The translations under genes were made by a program, and so were the position numbers. 49,022 nt of DNA from the NCBI GenBank assembly GCA_001929475.1, contig LXFE01000904.1, forward strand, positions 1-49,022, given 5' to 3'. The notes under the pieces were generated by a model. It was not told where the DNA came from. It ran no database searches and was given only the letters and a program-made list of their open reading frames with translations. Of this stretch, positions 1 through 11,131 are shown piece after piece. The DNA is from Neolecta irregularis DAH-3. Lineage: Eukaryota > Ascomycota > Neolectomycetes > Neolectales > Neolectaceae. Each line of letters opens with the position of its first letter. The stretch's first letter is position 1.

Positions 1-284
1 GGAGGGGGAGGGGGGGGAGAGGGGGTCAATTGGTACGGCGCTGAGCTTATATTTTATCAAGTAGATAGGAGTTCATACCTAGCCAAAGTCCAAATCCACT
101 AAAGCTAGGTATGTCCACAACATAAAAGTCCAAGTCCACTAAGGCTAGAAATAAACAAAGTCTTCTTCGTTACTTGAGCTATCACACCCAACAGCTACCA
201 CTGAATATTTGTCCTTGCATCAACAAGATATTTGCGACCCTACATCAACACTGTGGCTCATATATGCAAAAGATATAATCCTCT
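1..284. other. Window edge and RRG7 upstream region
   Basis: No gene is visible here. The first 26 bases are almost pure G/A on this strand, followed by the small repeat described separately. The remainder is the presumed RRG7 promoter and contains nothing I can name. Confidence 0.5.
75..148. repeat. Direct repeat with embedded inverted repeat
   Basis: Two 24-nt near-identical units at 85-108 and 125-148 (two mismatches, period 40) share the core AAGTCCA..TCCACTAA..GCTAG. The first unit is also flanked by a perfect 10-bp inverted repeat, CATACCTAGC at 74-83 against GCTAGGTATG at 104-113, with a 20-nt loop. It lies upstream of RRG7. I cannot tell whether it is a degenerate mobile-element end, a regulatory repeat or chance. 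Confidence 0.5.
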
Positions 285-968
285 ATGCTACTCCTTCAAT
301 CACGCACATTCGCTTTCCGGCAATTTCTCACGAAAACATCCCTTGCGTTCACTACCTCCACCTTTAGAGCCGCCAAGAAAGCTTCCGATCAACACCACGA
401 CTTGGAATCTTACCTCAAATACATCGAGTCGTCATGTTCATCGACGACATCTACCGTATATAACGGAACTGTGTTTGAATATACCGCAAAAGAAGCTCTG
501 GGACGTATAGACCTTAAGCTTCACCGTTCCGGAGGCAGGGGTGATAAGGGTGTTGATTTAAGAGGGCAGTGGCATCTAAAAATTAACGGTAGAACAACAA
601 TGGTACCAACAATTGTACAATGTAAAACCCGCACGAAAAGATCTGGACCTAGAGACATAAGGGAGTTGGAAGGAGCTTTGGCGAATGAAACTGAACATAC
701 GATTGGCATACTCGCGAGCACATCTACATTCACAGATGCTGCCAGACAGCAGTTACTATCTACTACACGTCCAATGTGTTATTGCCTGATTGGCAGATAT
801 TTAGAAGGTGGCGCATTATATCAATTGGCATGGAATGGTTCCGCAGATAGGTTTCTGGCCGAGTATGAAGTGAAAACAAAACATAAAAAAGAAGGACAAA
901 TTGATGGAGAGTACAAGATGTTGAGTGATGTATCTCTGGTGCGCAAATCCACTCGTAAGAAAGATTAG
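285..968 (+). CDS. RRG7: Rrg7-like mitochondrial protein with Mrr-type nuclease fold
   Basis: This intronless gene of 227 residues matches the fungal RRG7/DUF2034 family, needed for respiratory growth in yeast. The N-terminus (MLLLQSRTFAFRQFL) is basic, hydroxylated and nearly free of acidic residues, like a mitochondrial presequence. The core keeps the Mrr-like PD-(D/E)XK signature: GDKGVDLRG near residue 87 supplies the catalytic Asp, and VQCK near residue 112 supplies the Q-x-K pair. A Glu-containing helix follows (IRELEGAL). By family knowledge it is an imported mitochondrial nuclease-like protein whose substrate is unknown. The tail is lysine/arginine-rich. It converges on BST1, whose stop codon is 179 bp away. 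The start is the first in-frame ATG that yields a presequence; an overlapping ATG at 232 is in another frame. Confidence 0.88.
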   Translation: MLLLQSRTFAFRQFLTKTSLAFTTSTFRAAKKASDQHHDLESYLKYIESSCSSTTSTVYNGTVFEYTAKEALGRIDLKLHRSGGRGDKGVDLRGQWHLKINGRTTMVPTIVQCKTRTKRSGPRDIRELEGALANETEHTIGILASTSTFTDAARQQLLSTTRPMCYCLIGRYLEGGALYQLAWNGSADRFLAEYEVKTKHKKEGQIDGEYKMLSDVSLVRKSTRKKD

Positions 969-1147
969 CAGAGATATCTGACACGTAATATAACCTAAAA
1001 AGATCATTACAACTTCCTATTAAAAGATCCTATGATATTCAATGCAGAGAATAATTACTGTTATACAAACCGAATCTATCAAAAGAATATCCAAAGCACA
1101 CCATGTAAAGATGTCCCCACCAAAATCCCAAAACTGATCTAGCCCTG

Positions 1148-4100
1148 TTATCGTGAGCTCGATGAAGCATTTTTCGTCTGTGTTGATATAGGTGGAAGCC
1201 TGCGCTTCGATTCATGCCCAAAAGCTTGGAGTATAGTGTTGGGTAGACCACGACTTGAGTGTGTATTGATCAATTGAACGACGACAAGCCAGGTAGCAAA
1301 AATATTGACGAGGTAGTGAAGGAAATAAGTGTACATGACGCCATAAAGGGCGGCATAAATCGCAAGTAAGAGGAGAATTACACTTGTAATAATTCGAAAC
1401 CTGATGTTACTTCAATTTGGTGACACAAAAGATACCTATTATCCATTCGAGGTATTATATGGCCACTAACCATGGCTTCGATCATTAGAAGTATTGGTGC
1501 TACCGACAACACATTGTGATGAGATGAAAACGGCGTCAACCACTGGACAGCCAAATTTCGAACCCAGACTACGAGGATTGGAAGATTGATCGGAAGGAGA
1601 AATATCATCAAAATCAAAATGGATTGGGCGTAATTAAAGAAATCTACGCTTTTCTGAGGATAGCCCTATTATTATCAGCCATCCGAACGCGCGAGATACT
1701 TGTACCTGCTCTCTAACTTGTTGAAATGCTTTGACGCAAGTAATTAGTTGAACAAAAGAACCTATGATGTATGCGAACTGAAACGGCACGACGGTAGCAA
1801 CGAGGGCAAGTAATACTGTAGCCGTAATTATTCTTTTCCTAGCATTTTTACTTAGCGGAAACTGAGTCGGTGAGTTAGATCTTCGAAACCATTAGAACCA
1901 ATTAAGAGAGTTGAAACTTGCCTATCACTAATTTTCTGCCATTTTTTAGAATTATACAGTGTCACACTATATAGTAGACTGGCGAGGAAAATCGTCAGGG
2001 AAGTGCAGTAATAAATAATGGCCGAGACTCCAATTGACAGGAGTAAAAAGAGTGGAGCAAGGAACCAGAAAAATGGCTCACGCAGACCGAGCAGAATATC
2101 ATTGCTCATCCAGAGATGATAAAGAATATCGGCAAAACTTTCAGGGGCCGGGGTAATTTCAAATGCAGTTGGCGGAAACTGAGCACCGCTATCTCGGAAT
2201 AAAATCAAAAGGAGAGAACCAAGTGAAGTCCAGGTAAGTAGCTGACGTAGATCTTCGGCGATAACAAGAGCCAACCCTTCTTTAAAGTTCATGAATGGAT
2301 CTATAAATCAGCATATTGAGACAGTGGCGGCATACGGCCAATATCATACGCGTGAAATTGTTTGCGTAAAGTGAGCGATACAATGATAAATGGAAATGCG
2401 ACAAAGGCAACACGATATCGCATGACTAGTTTGCCTATACTTCCAAAAGGATCAAAACGAAGGGAAACAGTTATAGGCGAATGGCAAGTTGGATCGGACC
2501 AAACCTGCAACGAAAGAGCTTTCGTGATATCGTGTTCCTGAATAGGCTCTAGAAATGGAGATCCGCTGTGTATATTGATATCTGCCTCTCCGACGTTTAC
2601 GTGAAACTTGGTTTCATGAGGATCAGAAATGTACTGACGAACAAGAGGAGGGAGGAGCTCATGATTTCCTGTACTAGTGAATATAAAATTAAACGCTCAA
2701 AAAGGCATACCGCACCGACCACCTAAAACTTTCAATTTATATGCCAAAAGACTACTCTTCACTGCTGGAAGACGAATATCATGAGTGATTGCACGACCAT
2801 GTCCCAACGTCATCTCCGCTCCGTTGGAAAGCAAGGCTAGAATATTAGCATGAGCAGAAAGAAGAAACAACAAATCAAAGTCGAATTAATAAAAGTAACA
2901 GCTTTTGCTTTCTCAAAAAATTCCGCAAGGACAAATCGGGATTTCTGCTGCGTTGATCGGTCAATGATGGCGACATATTGGTAAGCGGTCACCATATCAA
3001 GCAGGAAACTGAGATAATTAAAAGGACTTTCAGAATATGGGCTCTTGTGGTCCGTTGTCGAAGCCGGTATGTAGATAACATCAGAAGAAGCATCCTTGCA
3101 TGCAAGTGGGGCAGTATCGTCCTTTGTAGAACCTTTTAATAAGATAGGCAATGGGGACCGAGAACCATCAAAAGGAAGAACAGTACAGAACATGACATGG
3201 ATCCCATTCATATTGCCGCTCTGCACAATGTGCTCATTCGTAAGAAGCTGAAATTCGCCAGTTCCGTGCAATGAGCCAATTGGTGGAACAGGCATCAAAT
3301 GAATCTTCCCGATTGATGAAGTAAAGGGATGTAGAACCAAACGCTGATTTAGGGTAAGAACTTCGTGAGAATATTCTTCGAGACTCAATTCGACTGGGCC
3401 TTTGACTTTTACAGTCAACTCCAAGAGCATCTCTCAAGGAAATACCTGAATGAAGGAATCTTCGTTCGCTGTTCTCTTCCAGACCAGTCAAATACCACCT
3501 TCTAAATATAGACATCCGATCTGCCCGAGGTTTTGTCTGACCCGCACGTCTGACGTCGACGATTTCCAGCAATGAGCTTGCTACTACTTTTCGGAATTGA
3601 TCACACCACATGATAGCTTGGTGGTCCATTCCGGTCCAAACTTTTGGAATGGAGGAAGTAAATACGGTGAATCCATGTGTAGCAGGCACTAGTCGGGATA
3701 CGCTTGCGTGATCGGAACTGACGACCGTATCCAATCCACCTCCGGCAATAGATATTAATGTCACATGCCACAAAGGATTATTATTAGCCCATTTGGCTGC
3801 ATGGGATTTTCTCCAGTATTCGTTTATATGCTGATATATGCGTTGGATTTCCCAGTCAAACGGAGCTGGAGGCAACGAATGGGGTGTCGACATAGTGATA
3901 ATTGTATTTATCGTATTTGCTTGATAGTTTGGCATCGTAAGCAACGCTCGTGCAACAAGTCCCCCCATGGAATGGCCAATAACAATGACTGAACTTGGGT
4001 CTGGAAGATTGACGTCCCATTCCGACCTCCGAGAATCGTGATACAACAAGAGAATATAAGTTATTGCATCGTTCAAGTACTCTGCTTGGTCAAGTAAGGT

Positions 4101-4852
4101 CCTTCCGTGAAAAGCTGAGAAATCTTCCTTAAAGTCGACTGTTTCCCATCAACAAATGTGAGCGAGAATCTCCATACCAGTAAAGAAATCAAGATTGCGG
4201 ACACCACTCTTCAACATGGCGGGTTGGCTTTTATTGAGCTTGGAAAATTGATGCGCTGCTTCAGCGGCAAGAGGCCGGACTTGTTTGTAGCTGCCTGCGT
4301 TCCCCGGAATGAAAAGAACTGGAATACCACGGGGCTAGAATTAAACAAGTACCACAGTAGGCATGTTACCTCTTCGGAAGTATCGATTGATTGTTCACGA
4401 TACAAGTAGAGGGCATATTTGCTAGCAAAACGCGTATGTTCGGTGTCAAAACCCTTGAGGTGGATGTAGGACGGCGACATGTATGACATCCGACAGCCTG
4501 CAGTATCACGTTGATGGCCGGTAAAGGAGTAATTAATGGTGTAGAAGAAGAGCAATGAGATTGCTGCAAATGCAACCACGAGAACAGAATATCGTGCTTG
4601 TTTTGGATTCTGAGCAGAAGTTGATGTATCCGCTTTCTCGTCGTTTGAAAAATCTGGCGTCTCCAGTCCGAACAGCGATATGGAGAATTTTGCCGGTATT
4701 GTTTCAGGCATTCCCTCCCAGACACTTATATCGTGCGAAGCGGAACGTGCTCTTCCGGGATTTTGCCCGATCGTTTTTGCGTGCAAGACCTTTGTGGAAG
4801 ACGAATTGTGTCTGGGGTCATTTCGGTCGAGCGAGATCCTCGGAACGAACAT
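1148..4852 (-). CDS. BST1: GPI inositol-deacylase (PGAP1/Bst1)
   Basis: This ER membrane lipase removes the inositol acyl chain from GPI anchors. About 1090 residues are spread over ten exons. An N-terminal membrane anchor lies near residues 95-112, followed by GIPVLFIPGNAGSYKQV and the nucleophile elbow GHSMGG (about residue 243). After MSTPHS the protein runs through a lumenal region to a multi-helix C-terminal membrane domain containing the conserved VRNLAVQWLTPFSSHHNVLS block. Introns are 35-64 nt; clear ones are 4369-4335, 4177-4139, 3445-3406 and 2335-2301. One junction near 2900-2813 is unresolved: the natural acceptor (TTCTAG at 2842-2837) leaves the frame one base out, and only a later AG restores it. 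That site may hold an indel or an odd intron. Confidence 0.93.
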
Positions 4853-5477
4853 AGAGTCTGGATGGTATGGGAGCAGGAAGGATATTTTTCAATTGGATTC
4901 TGGAGGAGGGCAAGGTACCATAGTATGCGGGTGGGGGCGGGCAGGGCGCGAGTCAAGTTGTGTGGCGGCCGGCGATTTTGACGCGCGAGGTTAGAAACGC
5001 ACCACCCGTTTTTTGTTTTACATTCTGGAATTACCTTCTTTCACTATGTATGCAGATGAATTTTATAGTATATCTTGCGACACTCTGCAGTTGCATCTTG
5101 TTTGAGTACGACATATAATGACATTGTGGTGCTACACACAAGATTCCAGAGATTACGAGACTTGTAGATTATTTTCAAGCTCGGCAGATTTGTAGCTTCA
5201 CTCTTCACATTCGATATAAACATTCCACTGCTTGCCTGTCGAGGATGGTTCGAGGCGAACAGACCGGACCTAGTGTCAGGTGCGATAACGATTGACTCCA
5301 TGTGATGCTTGGCACCATCACGCTACAACAGCGGGAGCACCAAAAAGGTAAAATGTGAATGGCGTGATTAGGGACACAGCTGATTGGTCTGACTCTGAGA
5401 TCTTAGTTTTTCATCCTGTTCCATCCGATAATCATAAATAATGTCTCTATTTTACATCAAGCACAAGAAAAAGATGC
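4853..5477. other. Intergenic region between BST1 5' end and IRC3 3' end
   Basis: This 625-bp region should hold the BST1 promoter and the IRC3 terminator. A GC-rich patch at about 4929-4990 (GGGTGGGGGCGGGC and nearby CGGCCGG) contrasts with the A+T-rich surroundings and could be a GC-box-type promoter element. An 85-codon minus-strand frame at 5044-5301 resembles nothing I know and lacks convincing coding features, so I do not call it a gene. Confidence 0.45.
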
Positions 5478-7708
5478 TTATATTGTCAGAGGCCCGACCT
5501 GAACATTATCCCGCTGCTCTTGCCGTTGCTGTTCATCGCGTAGTCTCTTCTGCATCTTTTCTATCTTGAGCTGCTCCTTCTCAGCCTGTTTCAATTCTCT
5601 CTCCTGTTGGCGGCTTTTCCGCTTCAATTCTCTCCTAGATTTGGCCATTACACTGTGAAAACCATGCTTCATCTTGGTGATCAAATCCATTGCTTGACCT
5701 TTTGTAAAATTTCTCCCGTTGAACGTTTCGTCTTTAAGTACTTTCCGAAGGAATTCGATCTGGCCTTGGGTCGGTGGTCCTTTGGATCTCCAGGCCGCCC
5801 GGCGTTCAAGCAAAATTCGAGGGCATTCTTTCCTAGCGAACGAATCTGCAGCATGAATTGCCTGCTCCAGAGTTTCTACGTCTTTAAACAGTTGTTTGGG
5901 CGTTCTTTTGATGTGCGGATTCATCCATGGAACCTTTAAAAATGATGGAAGGTCGGCTGTATATGTCCCATAGTAGGTTCCTTACATTAGCATCTAGCCG
6001 TCAAGTCTTGCACCTGTTTTATTGTCCAACTCGACTCGGATAAATCCATGTTTTATGATCTCTAGTATGTACTTAGTTTCGTCAATCACGGTCCATGCAA
6101 AACGACTCATTTGCTGGATATTCATATTTTTGGCGTCGTCGATCAATTCTCTCACTGAAGACCAATCTGTGTAAATAATTCTGACCTGTTCCTGAAGTTC
6201 AATGAGGGTCGAACGAAGGTTGTTTAGGTGGGTTGGTGTAGACCCTTGTTGCTCGTTTTCCTGAGCTCTCTCTTGAACCATTTTCTCCAAATCTTTGAGG
6301 GTTGCATTCTCGACAAGATCAAAAGGATCTAGTCCAAAGAGCGTTGGAACACATACTATTCCCTTGGTTATGCCATCCACCATGTCAATGACATGACAGT
6401 CTGCTTTACTATTGTGCAACCGCATCCCCCGTCCAATCATCTGGATGAGTAGATTTCGAGAATGTGTTGGTCGAGCTAGAATGATGGAATCGATATTGGG
6501 AATATCCGTTCCTTCTGTGAAGATGCCTTATGTCAGCGCTTAAGCATATGATGATGATGTACCGCAATTTACAAGGACTGGGTACTCATGCTTCTTGAAC
6601 GCTTGTACAAGGTCTTGGCGTTCTCGTGGGATTGTATTGTTTGTAATATATCGGGCATCAATCCCATACTGACGAAAAGTATTCGTGAGGTCTTGGACAT
6701 GTTGAATATCAACACAGAATACCAGAGTTGATTTTCTATGTGCTAGAGTTTAAGATTCGTCCCTGAAAGAAGGGTACAGGCTCGGTCCAACCACGCACGA
6801 ACAGTTATTTCGTTGGCTGCAGAGGTATTGACTACTTTTGATAATTCATCTAATTGAAAGTCTCCATGGTATGCTTTTTTAACACCGCTTAAATTCACAC
6901 CAGATTTGACTGACGTGAATTTCACATCTGAAAGCCAACCAGTAAGGATATGCAGTAGGGAGTCTGTACCACTTGTCACCGATCATGTCAAGGTAACTTT
7001 TATGATAAACAACATAATCCATCGCCCGGCCCAGTTTCAATCCATCTAGACGAGAAAGAGTAGCAGAAAAGCCAACGACATAGGTATTTGTATCGGAAGA
7101 TCCAGCTCCAAAATAATCGAGTATTTTCAAATAGGAAGGAGCAGCAGCATGATGAGCTTCATCAATTAAAATCAACTTGATCCTCTTTGGATCAAATTTT
7201 TCCATTCTATTTTTGGAAATAAGTGATTGTACAGACGCAATTGTGATATCCGCAAAACCTGAAGCGAGATGATTACCCATTTCAATTTCGACTGTGCTAT
7301 CAGGGTACATCGATTTACAATGACGAGCAGCTTGCTGAGCCAATTCACTCCGATGGACCAAGATTAATGTCCTAGTTGCGTCTTTTGAGGGTGAGGGAAC
7401 TCGTTGTATCAGACTTGTAAAGATGACCTTTATGTCAAACCCACCAAAACTAAAATCCATACAGTTTTGCCGCTTCCCGTAGCTAAAGAAATGGCTAGGC
7501 GTTTTTTCCCTTCTTCCATATGAGATAGACATGCTTCAATGCATTCTTCTTGATACGGTCTCAACTTGACAGCGGATGTATATTTTCTGACTATCCCTGC
7601 ATAATTTTGCGGCAACCAGGTTATTCGAATGGGGTTCGGATGTGCAAATATGGGGTTGTATACTGCCACTCGTAGGGTCCGCAAACATCTTTTAGAAGGT
7701 GAAAACAT
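5478..7708 (-). CDS. IRC3: Mitochondrial DEAD/H-box helicase Irc3
   Basis: This is a superfamily 2 ATPase of about 679 residues, in six exons. In yeast Irc3 is a mitochondrial double-stranded-DNA helicase needed for mtDNA maintenance. The N-terminus is arginine-rich ([13 protein letters not shown]), fitting import. Motifs appear in order: [11 protein letters not shown] (Q-like motif), ATGSGKT (Walker A, split by a 35-nt intron), ILIDEAHHA (DEAH), [26 protein letters not shown] and [10 protein letters not shown] (motif VI). A charged coiled-coil C-terminus follows ([22 protein letters not shown]). Introns include 35-, 52-, 35-, 36- and 33-nt examples. The junction after YLDMI is placed at a GTGACA donor and is the least certain. 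The start lies 108 bp from the divergent MFS gene. Confidence 0.92.
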
Positions 7709-7816
7709 CTCACGATTATTCCAATGGAGTTGAAGTCCATCAAAGAGCTACATGAAATTTAATCTGAAGTTATCCACGTGCACCCCGGATTCAGTCTCTA
7801 CCAGGCCTACCTCATC

Positions 7817-9553
7817 ATGGTTTCAAAAACAGTCAAGGTAGGAAATTTAGTCGGCGCATTGGTCGTCGCTATGTCTTCTGGGGTGACATATGTCGTAGCG
7901 AGTATCGATCCGCCATATGAAACACGGCTAATTACAGCCTATCTAACACCCTTATCCACAAAATTACAGCTTTCAGCAACCCAAATGAATGCAGTAGCTG
8001 CTTGTAACCATATCGTCTTTTGAAAAATTCTCAGTAGATAGCGGGAAGTATTGGTTCAACTATTGCAGGCCCCTTGGTTGGAAAACTGGTCGATCGACGG
8101 GGTCATGTACCGTACATTGAAACCTATTCGCAGTTCTTACACATCTAGTCCCTTAATTCTGGCCAGTATTGCATATTTCGGCTTCTATGGACTACGGAGG
8201 TCCTATCTGGGCGAAGCTAGCGGTGATTATCGATTCTTGATGTTGAATCAATTCTTCATTGGGATCGGCACAAACGCCTCATTCTCTGCTGCTATCAACA
8301 TTTCCGCTGCCACAATCAAGAGTGCAGTATGGGTTCTTGTATATGATATGACACGATGCTGATATTTATAGGCTTCTACAGCTGTACCTCTAACTGGTAT
8401 TGCACAATATTAAATGTCGGATTGACCTTGATCTCCAGCTCTCGGATTATCAGCATTCATATATAGCAGTCTTGCACCTGCAGACCTCGATGATTATTTA
8501 TTGCTGCTTTTTGTTGGCACAGTTTCTTCCTGCCTTTTTGGCTTGGTTTTCTTTACACGAATAAAGAACAAACCCTTTGCAGATCAATATGACGATTATA
8601 TGGGTACTTTGCACCTCTTGCTTTTGTGTTTACACATTTGAAGAAGCCCGATCATCTTCATCGGCCCTTGGAAGAGTAGAATTTTGGGTACTCTTTGTTC
8701 TGATCGGATTTCTCAGTGGCTGTGGGTTAATGTATGTACGTTTCTTAATCTCTTAGAGTCCGAGCTAAATTTGAGATACACAACGTAGGCATTTCCGTAA
8801 TCCCCTCCTGCAAATGACAAAAAGTGACAATAGACCAAATCTCTGATCGAAGATGCGGCTTTGCTCACTCAACTCCAAAGGAGACAAGTCAAAATCATTT
8901 CATTGACAAACTCCTTGTCGAGACTAGTGACAAGTATTGAAAACCCTCTTTGCGATGGCTGACAAAGGCTCGCTTTCGGATTACTTCAAATCCAAATATA
9001 AACTACGTAGGTTGTGGTTCATCTTTTGCTCTGCAATATTATGTTTTATCTCCCAGCTACTCGCATTTAACGCAACTGATATTACGCATTTGTCGGTGAC
9101 AAGTGCGTTCACTGGTCTAGCGTACGGGGCAAGTATCGCTAACTGTCCCCAGCTGACTTTTCAGAGTTTATTCGGAATAAGTCCGATTGTAGTACTAGAA
9201 TCTTTTGGAATGTCTTCATTTTCGCACAATTGGGGTTGGTTGGTGACTCCTTTTCTTGTCGGCGCTGAAATAGCGTAGGATTGGTGCTGCTCCCGGAATA
9301 TTTGCTAATATCTTTAATCTCATATTTGGAAGGTATGAGATAACTTATCACGCCAACGATAACGCTATTCAGGGTTTATGATAGGAATACGGTCGAAGGA
9401 ATATGCAAAGGGAATGTGTGCTTCAAACATGCGTTTGTGGTGACCACGATGTGTAGCTTTTCATGTGCGTGTGTTGCATACATGCTTGCACGTCGAGGAG
9501 TGGAGGAATCGCCGCAAGAAGAGAATATAAAGATGAGGAGACGTCCATCATGA
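7817..9553 (+). CDS. MCH1: MFS transporter, Mch1/NFD4-like
   Basis: This predicted 12-helix major facilitator of 447 residues comes from eleven short exons. The signature between helices 2 and 3, GKLVDRRG, is intact. Later landmarks are NISAATIKSASTAVPLT, a central GFLSGCGLMYIHNVG segment, NSLSRLVTSSLSDYF before helix 7, and a C-terminal FGRVYDRNT, all in the order seen in fungal MCH1 proteins. The family is related to monocarboxylate porters but its substrate is not established. The model contains unusually small exons (25 nt at 8372-8396 and 21 nt at 8776-8796) and ten introns of 34-45 nt whose total leaves an exact reading frame. A run of about 15 extra residues near 9130-9180 may hide another intron. 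The gene name is by similarity only. Confidence 0.82.
8776..8796 (+). other. 21-nt internal exon of the MFS gene
   Basis: The exon encodes seven residues (IHNVGIS) that complete the family motif GLMYIHNVG. It is flanked by a GTACGT..GAG intron (8736-8775) and a GTAATC..TAG intron (8797-8833). Without it both frame and motif are lost. Confidence 0.75.
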
Positions 9554-9639
9554 TGGATCTTTATTACAATTCGTCATGGTGATCAATTACAAGGAGAAAG
9601 GATAGACTTACACCCTTTATAATACCTGTGGGCAAAGCA

Positions 9640-10791
9640 TTAGCCAGGAGGCTCCGCTATCCCGAGTTTTTCTATCATACTGCTTTCACCTGATTTCTCA
9701 GAGATCTTTCTCTTTTTATTATTCCGCGTTTTGTTAGCGTAAGGAGTTCCAACATCCTGATATCCTAGTTCTGCCAGCTTATCCTTTAGTGAATTTATAT
9801 GTACATCCTGGGTATTTTGTATAGACATTTGTTGGTCGAGTCGAGCTCGGAGGTGGGCATCGTTTTCTTGGAGCGTTTCGAGGCGGTCTTTAATCTGATC
9901 GAGTTTTGACTCGAGTTCGGAGACTTTCGACTTATATATATCACAGACGACATCTTTCTCGGCCATTTCTGTTCTCAGTTGTGCATTTTCGAGCTTCAGC
10001 CGCTCGACAAGTTCTTCTGGCGAGTGGAACTGCTGTTCTGCAGAAGAAACCGAATTTCCGGATGGATGAAATTGTTGGAGTGGGGGGGAGTGGGGAGGGG
10101 TGGACGTCGGAGTCTCTCGCGAGGAACTGGCGACCGATTCGTCCTCAAAAGTCTAGAATTGTCAGTAAGCAATACACAGTAGACAAAAGAATACCTTTCG
10201 TTTTGAGAGACCGCTGCTTTTGACACGATTCCGGCTTTTAATGACATCAGTTTTGAGACTATGAGGACGATTGCGACCGTGTAGCTTGAGAAACAACCCG
10301 CAGGCATTGCAGAGGGTTTTTCCGTTCTCGTCTCGTCTCCAGAGAGGAGTTGTCAGAGTATGGCAGTTCCAGCAGACGGGTGGATTTCCGGGACCAGATC
10401 CACTGGCGCCCGGGGTAGCTGTAGGAGGAGGATAGAGCATTCCGGGATGGGGCATTGGGCTGGAGGAATAAGCAGAAGGGAGGTGTATGGCAGGGTGGAT
10501 GTCGATTGGGGCTGAGTGCATGCTTGGAGCAGGATGCTGGTGCATTCCTGAGGAGACATGGTGCATATACTGGAGATGGTGGTGAGGTGGATAGCCATAG
10601 GGAAGGACTGCTACCTGCGGATGTTGCTGGAGATGTTGATGTTGCTGGAGATGTTGATGATGGCGTTGTTGTTGATGTTGTTGTTGTTGCTTATACTCAT
10701 GCTGCTGCTGGTGTTGTTGATGCTGCTGCTGCTGGTGTTGTTGCTGCTCATATTCATGTTGCTGTTGCAAACTGCCATGTGGTATCTGCAT
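9640..10791 (-). CDS. AreB/Gzf3/Asd4-type GATA transcription factor with C-terminal coiled coil
   Basis: This predicted regulator of 369 residues has two coding exons with an intron at 10194-10153. After a long Gln/His tract (residues about 8-60) and a His/Pro/Ser-rich stretch comes one GATA zinc finger, [14 protein letters not shown] then [13 protein letters not shown] (C-x2-C-x17-C-x2-C), followed by [16 protein letters not shown]. That tail after the finger is typical of the AreB/Dal80/Gzf3/NreB class, as is the C-terminal leucine-zipper-like coiled coil ([13 protein letters not shown] through [12 protein letters not shown]). A basic [10 protein letters not shown] may be a nuclear signal. 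These factors usually repress or modulate nitrogen-catabolic genes. The start is uncertain: the frame stays open for about 43 codons upstream without an ATG. Confidence 0.88.
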
Positions 10792-11131
10792 CTGCAGTTG
10801 GTGTTGAGTTTCCTGAGAAGCATCACTGTCGATTGGCTGAGCAGCAAAGCAGCCCGGACGACTGGCGGTGATAATTTGTGCCAGGGTTGCGAGGGTTGAT
10901 TTCTTGGCGGAGAGGCAAAGCTGGAATAGTCAAAAGAGAGGAGCAATGCGAAAATGCCACTCCACCGTGTTCAATCGTTTATCGATACTTAACGGCGGTG
11001 TCTTACCTGCCCTGCCCCTCTTTATATCAGCTTGGCATATACAAGTATATGCACTGACCACCGTGTACGAGTACTTTTCTCTACTCAAATGCCCATGCAG
11101 TGTATATTTGCTGCCAAGTCTGCTTCTAGCC
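10792..11131. promoter_or_regulatory. Divergent promoter region, GATA factor and LSB6
   Basis: This 340-bp spacer lies between the two start codons. On the minus strand a TATAAA (11026-11021) and a GTAAGA donor (11006) followed by TTGACTATTCCAG (acceptor at 10921) suggest a leader intron of 86 nt upstream of the GATA gene. The TATA lies only about 15 bp before that donor, so the two cannot both be used in the simple way. I see no clear LSB6 core element. Confidence 0.4.

Noticed and set aside
5238-5290. GGTTCGA-like T-loop of a tRNA
   Set aside because: No matching acceptor stem, D-arm or anticodon arm around it.
5044-5301. 85-codon minus-strand frame between BST1 and IRC3
   Set aside because: No recognisable family, no plausible promoter or splice partner, and it is well within chance length for this region.
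10455-10899. Plus-strand hydrophobic/Val-Leu-rich frames opposite the GATA gene
   Set aside because: They are the antisense of the CAG/CAA-rich Gln/His tract; repeated leucines and valines are an artefact of that repeat.
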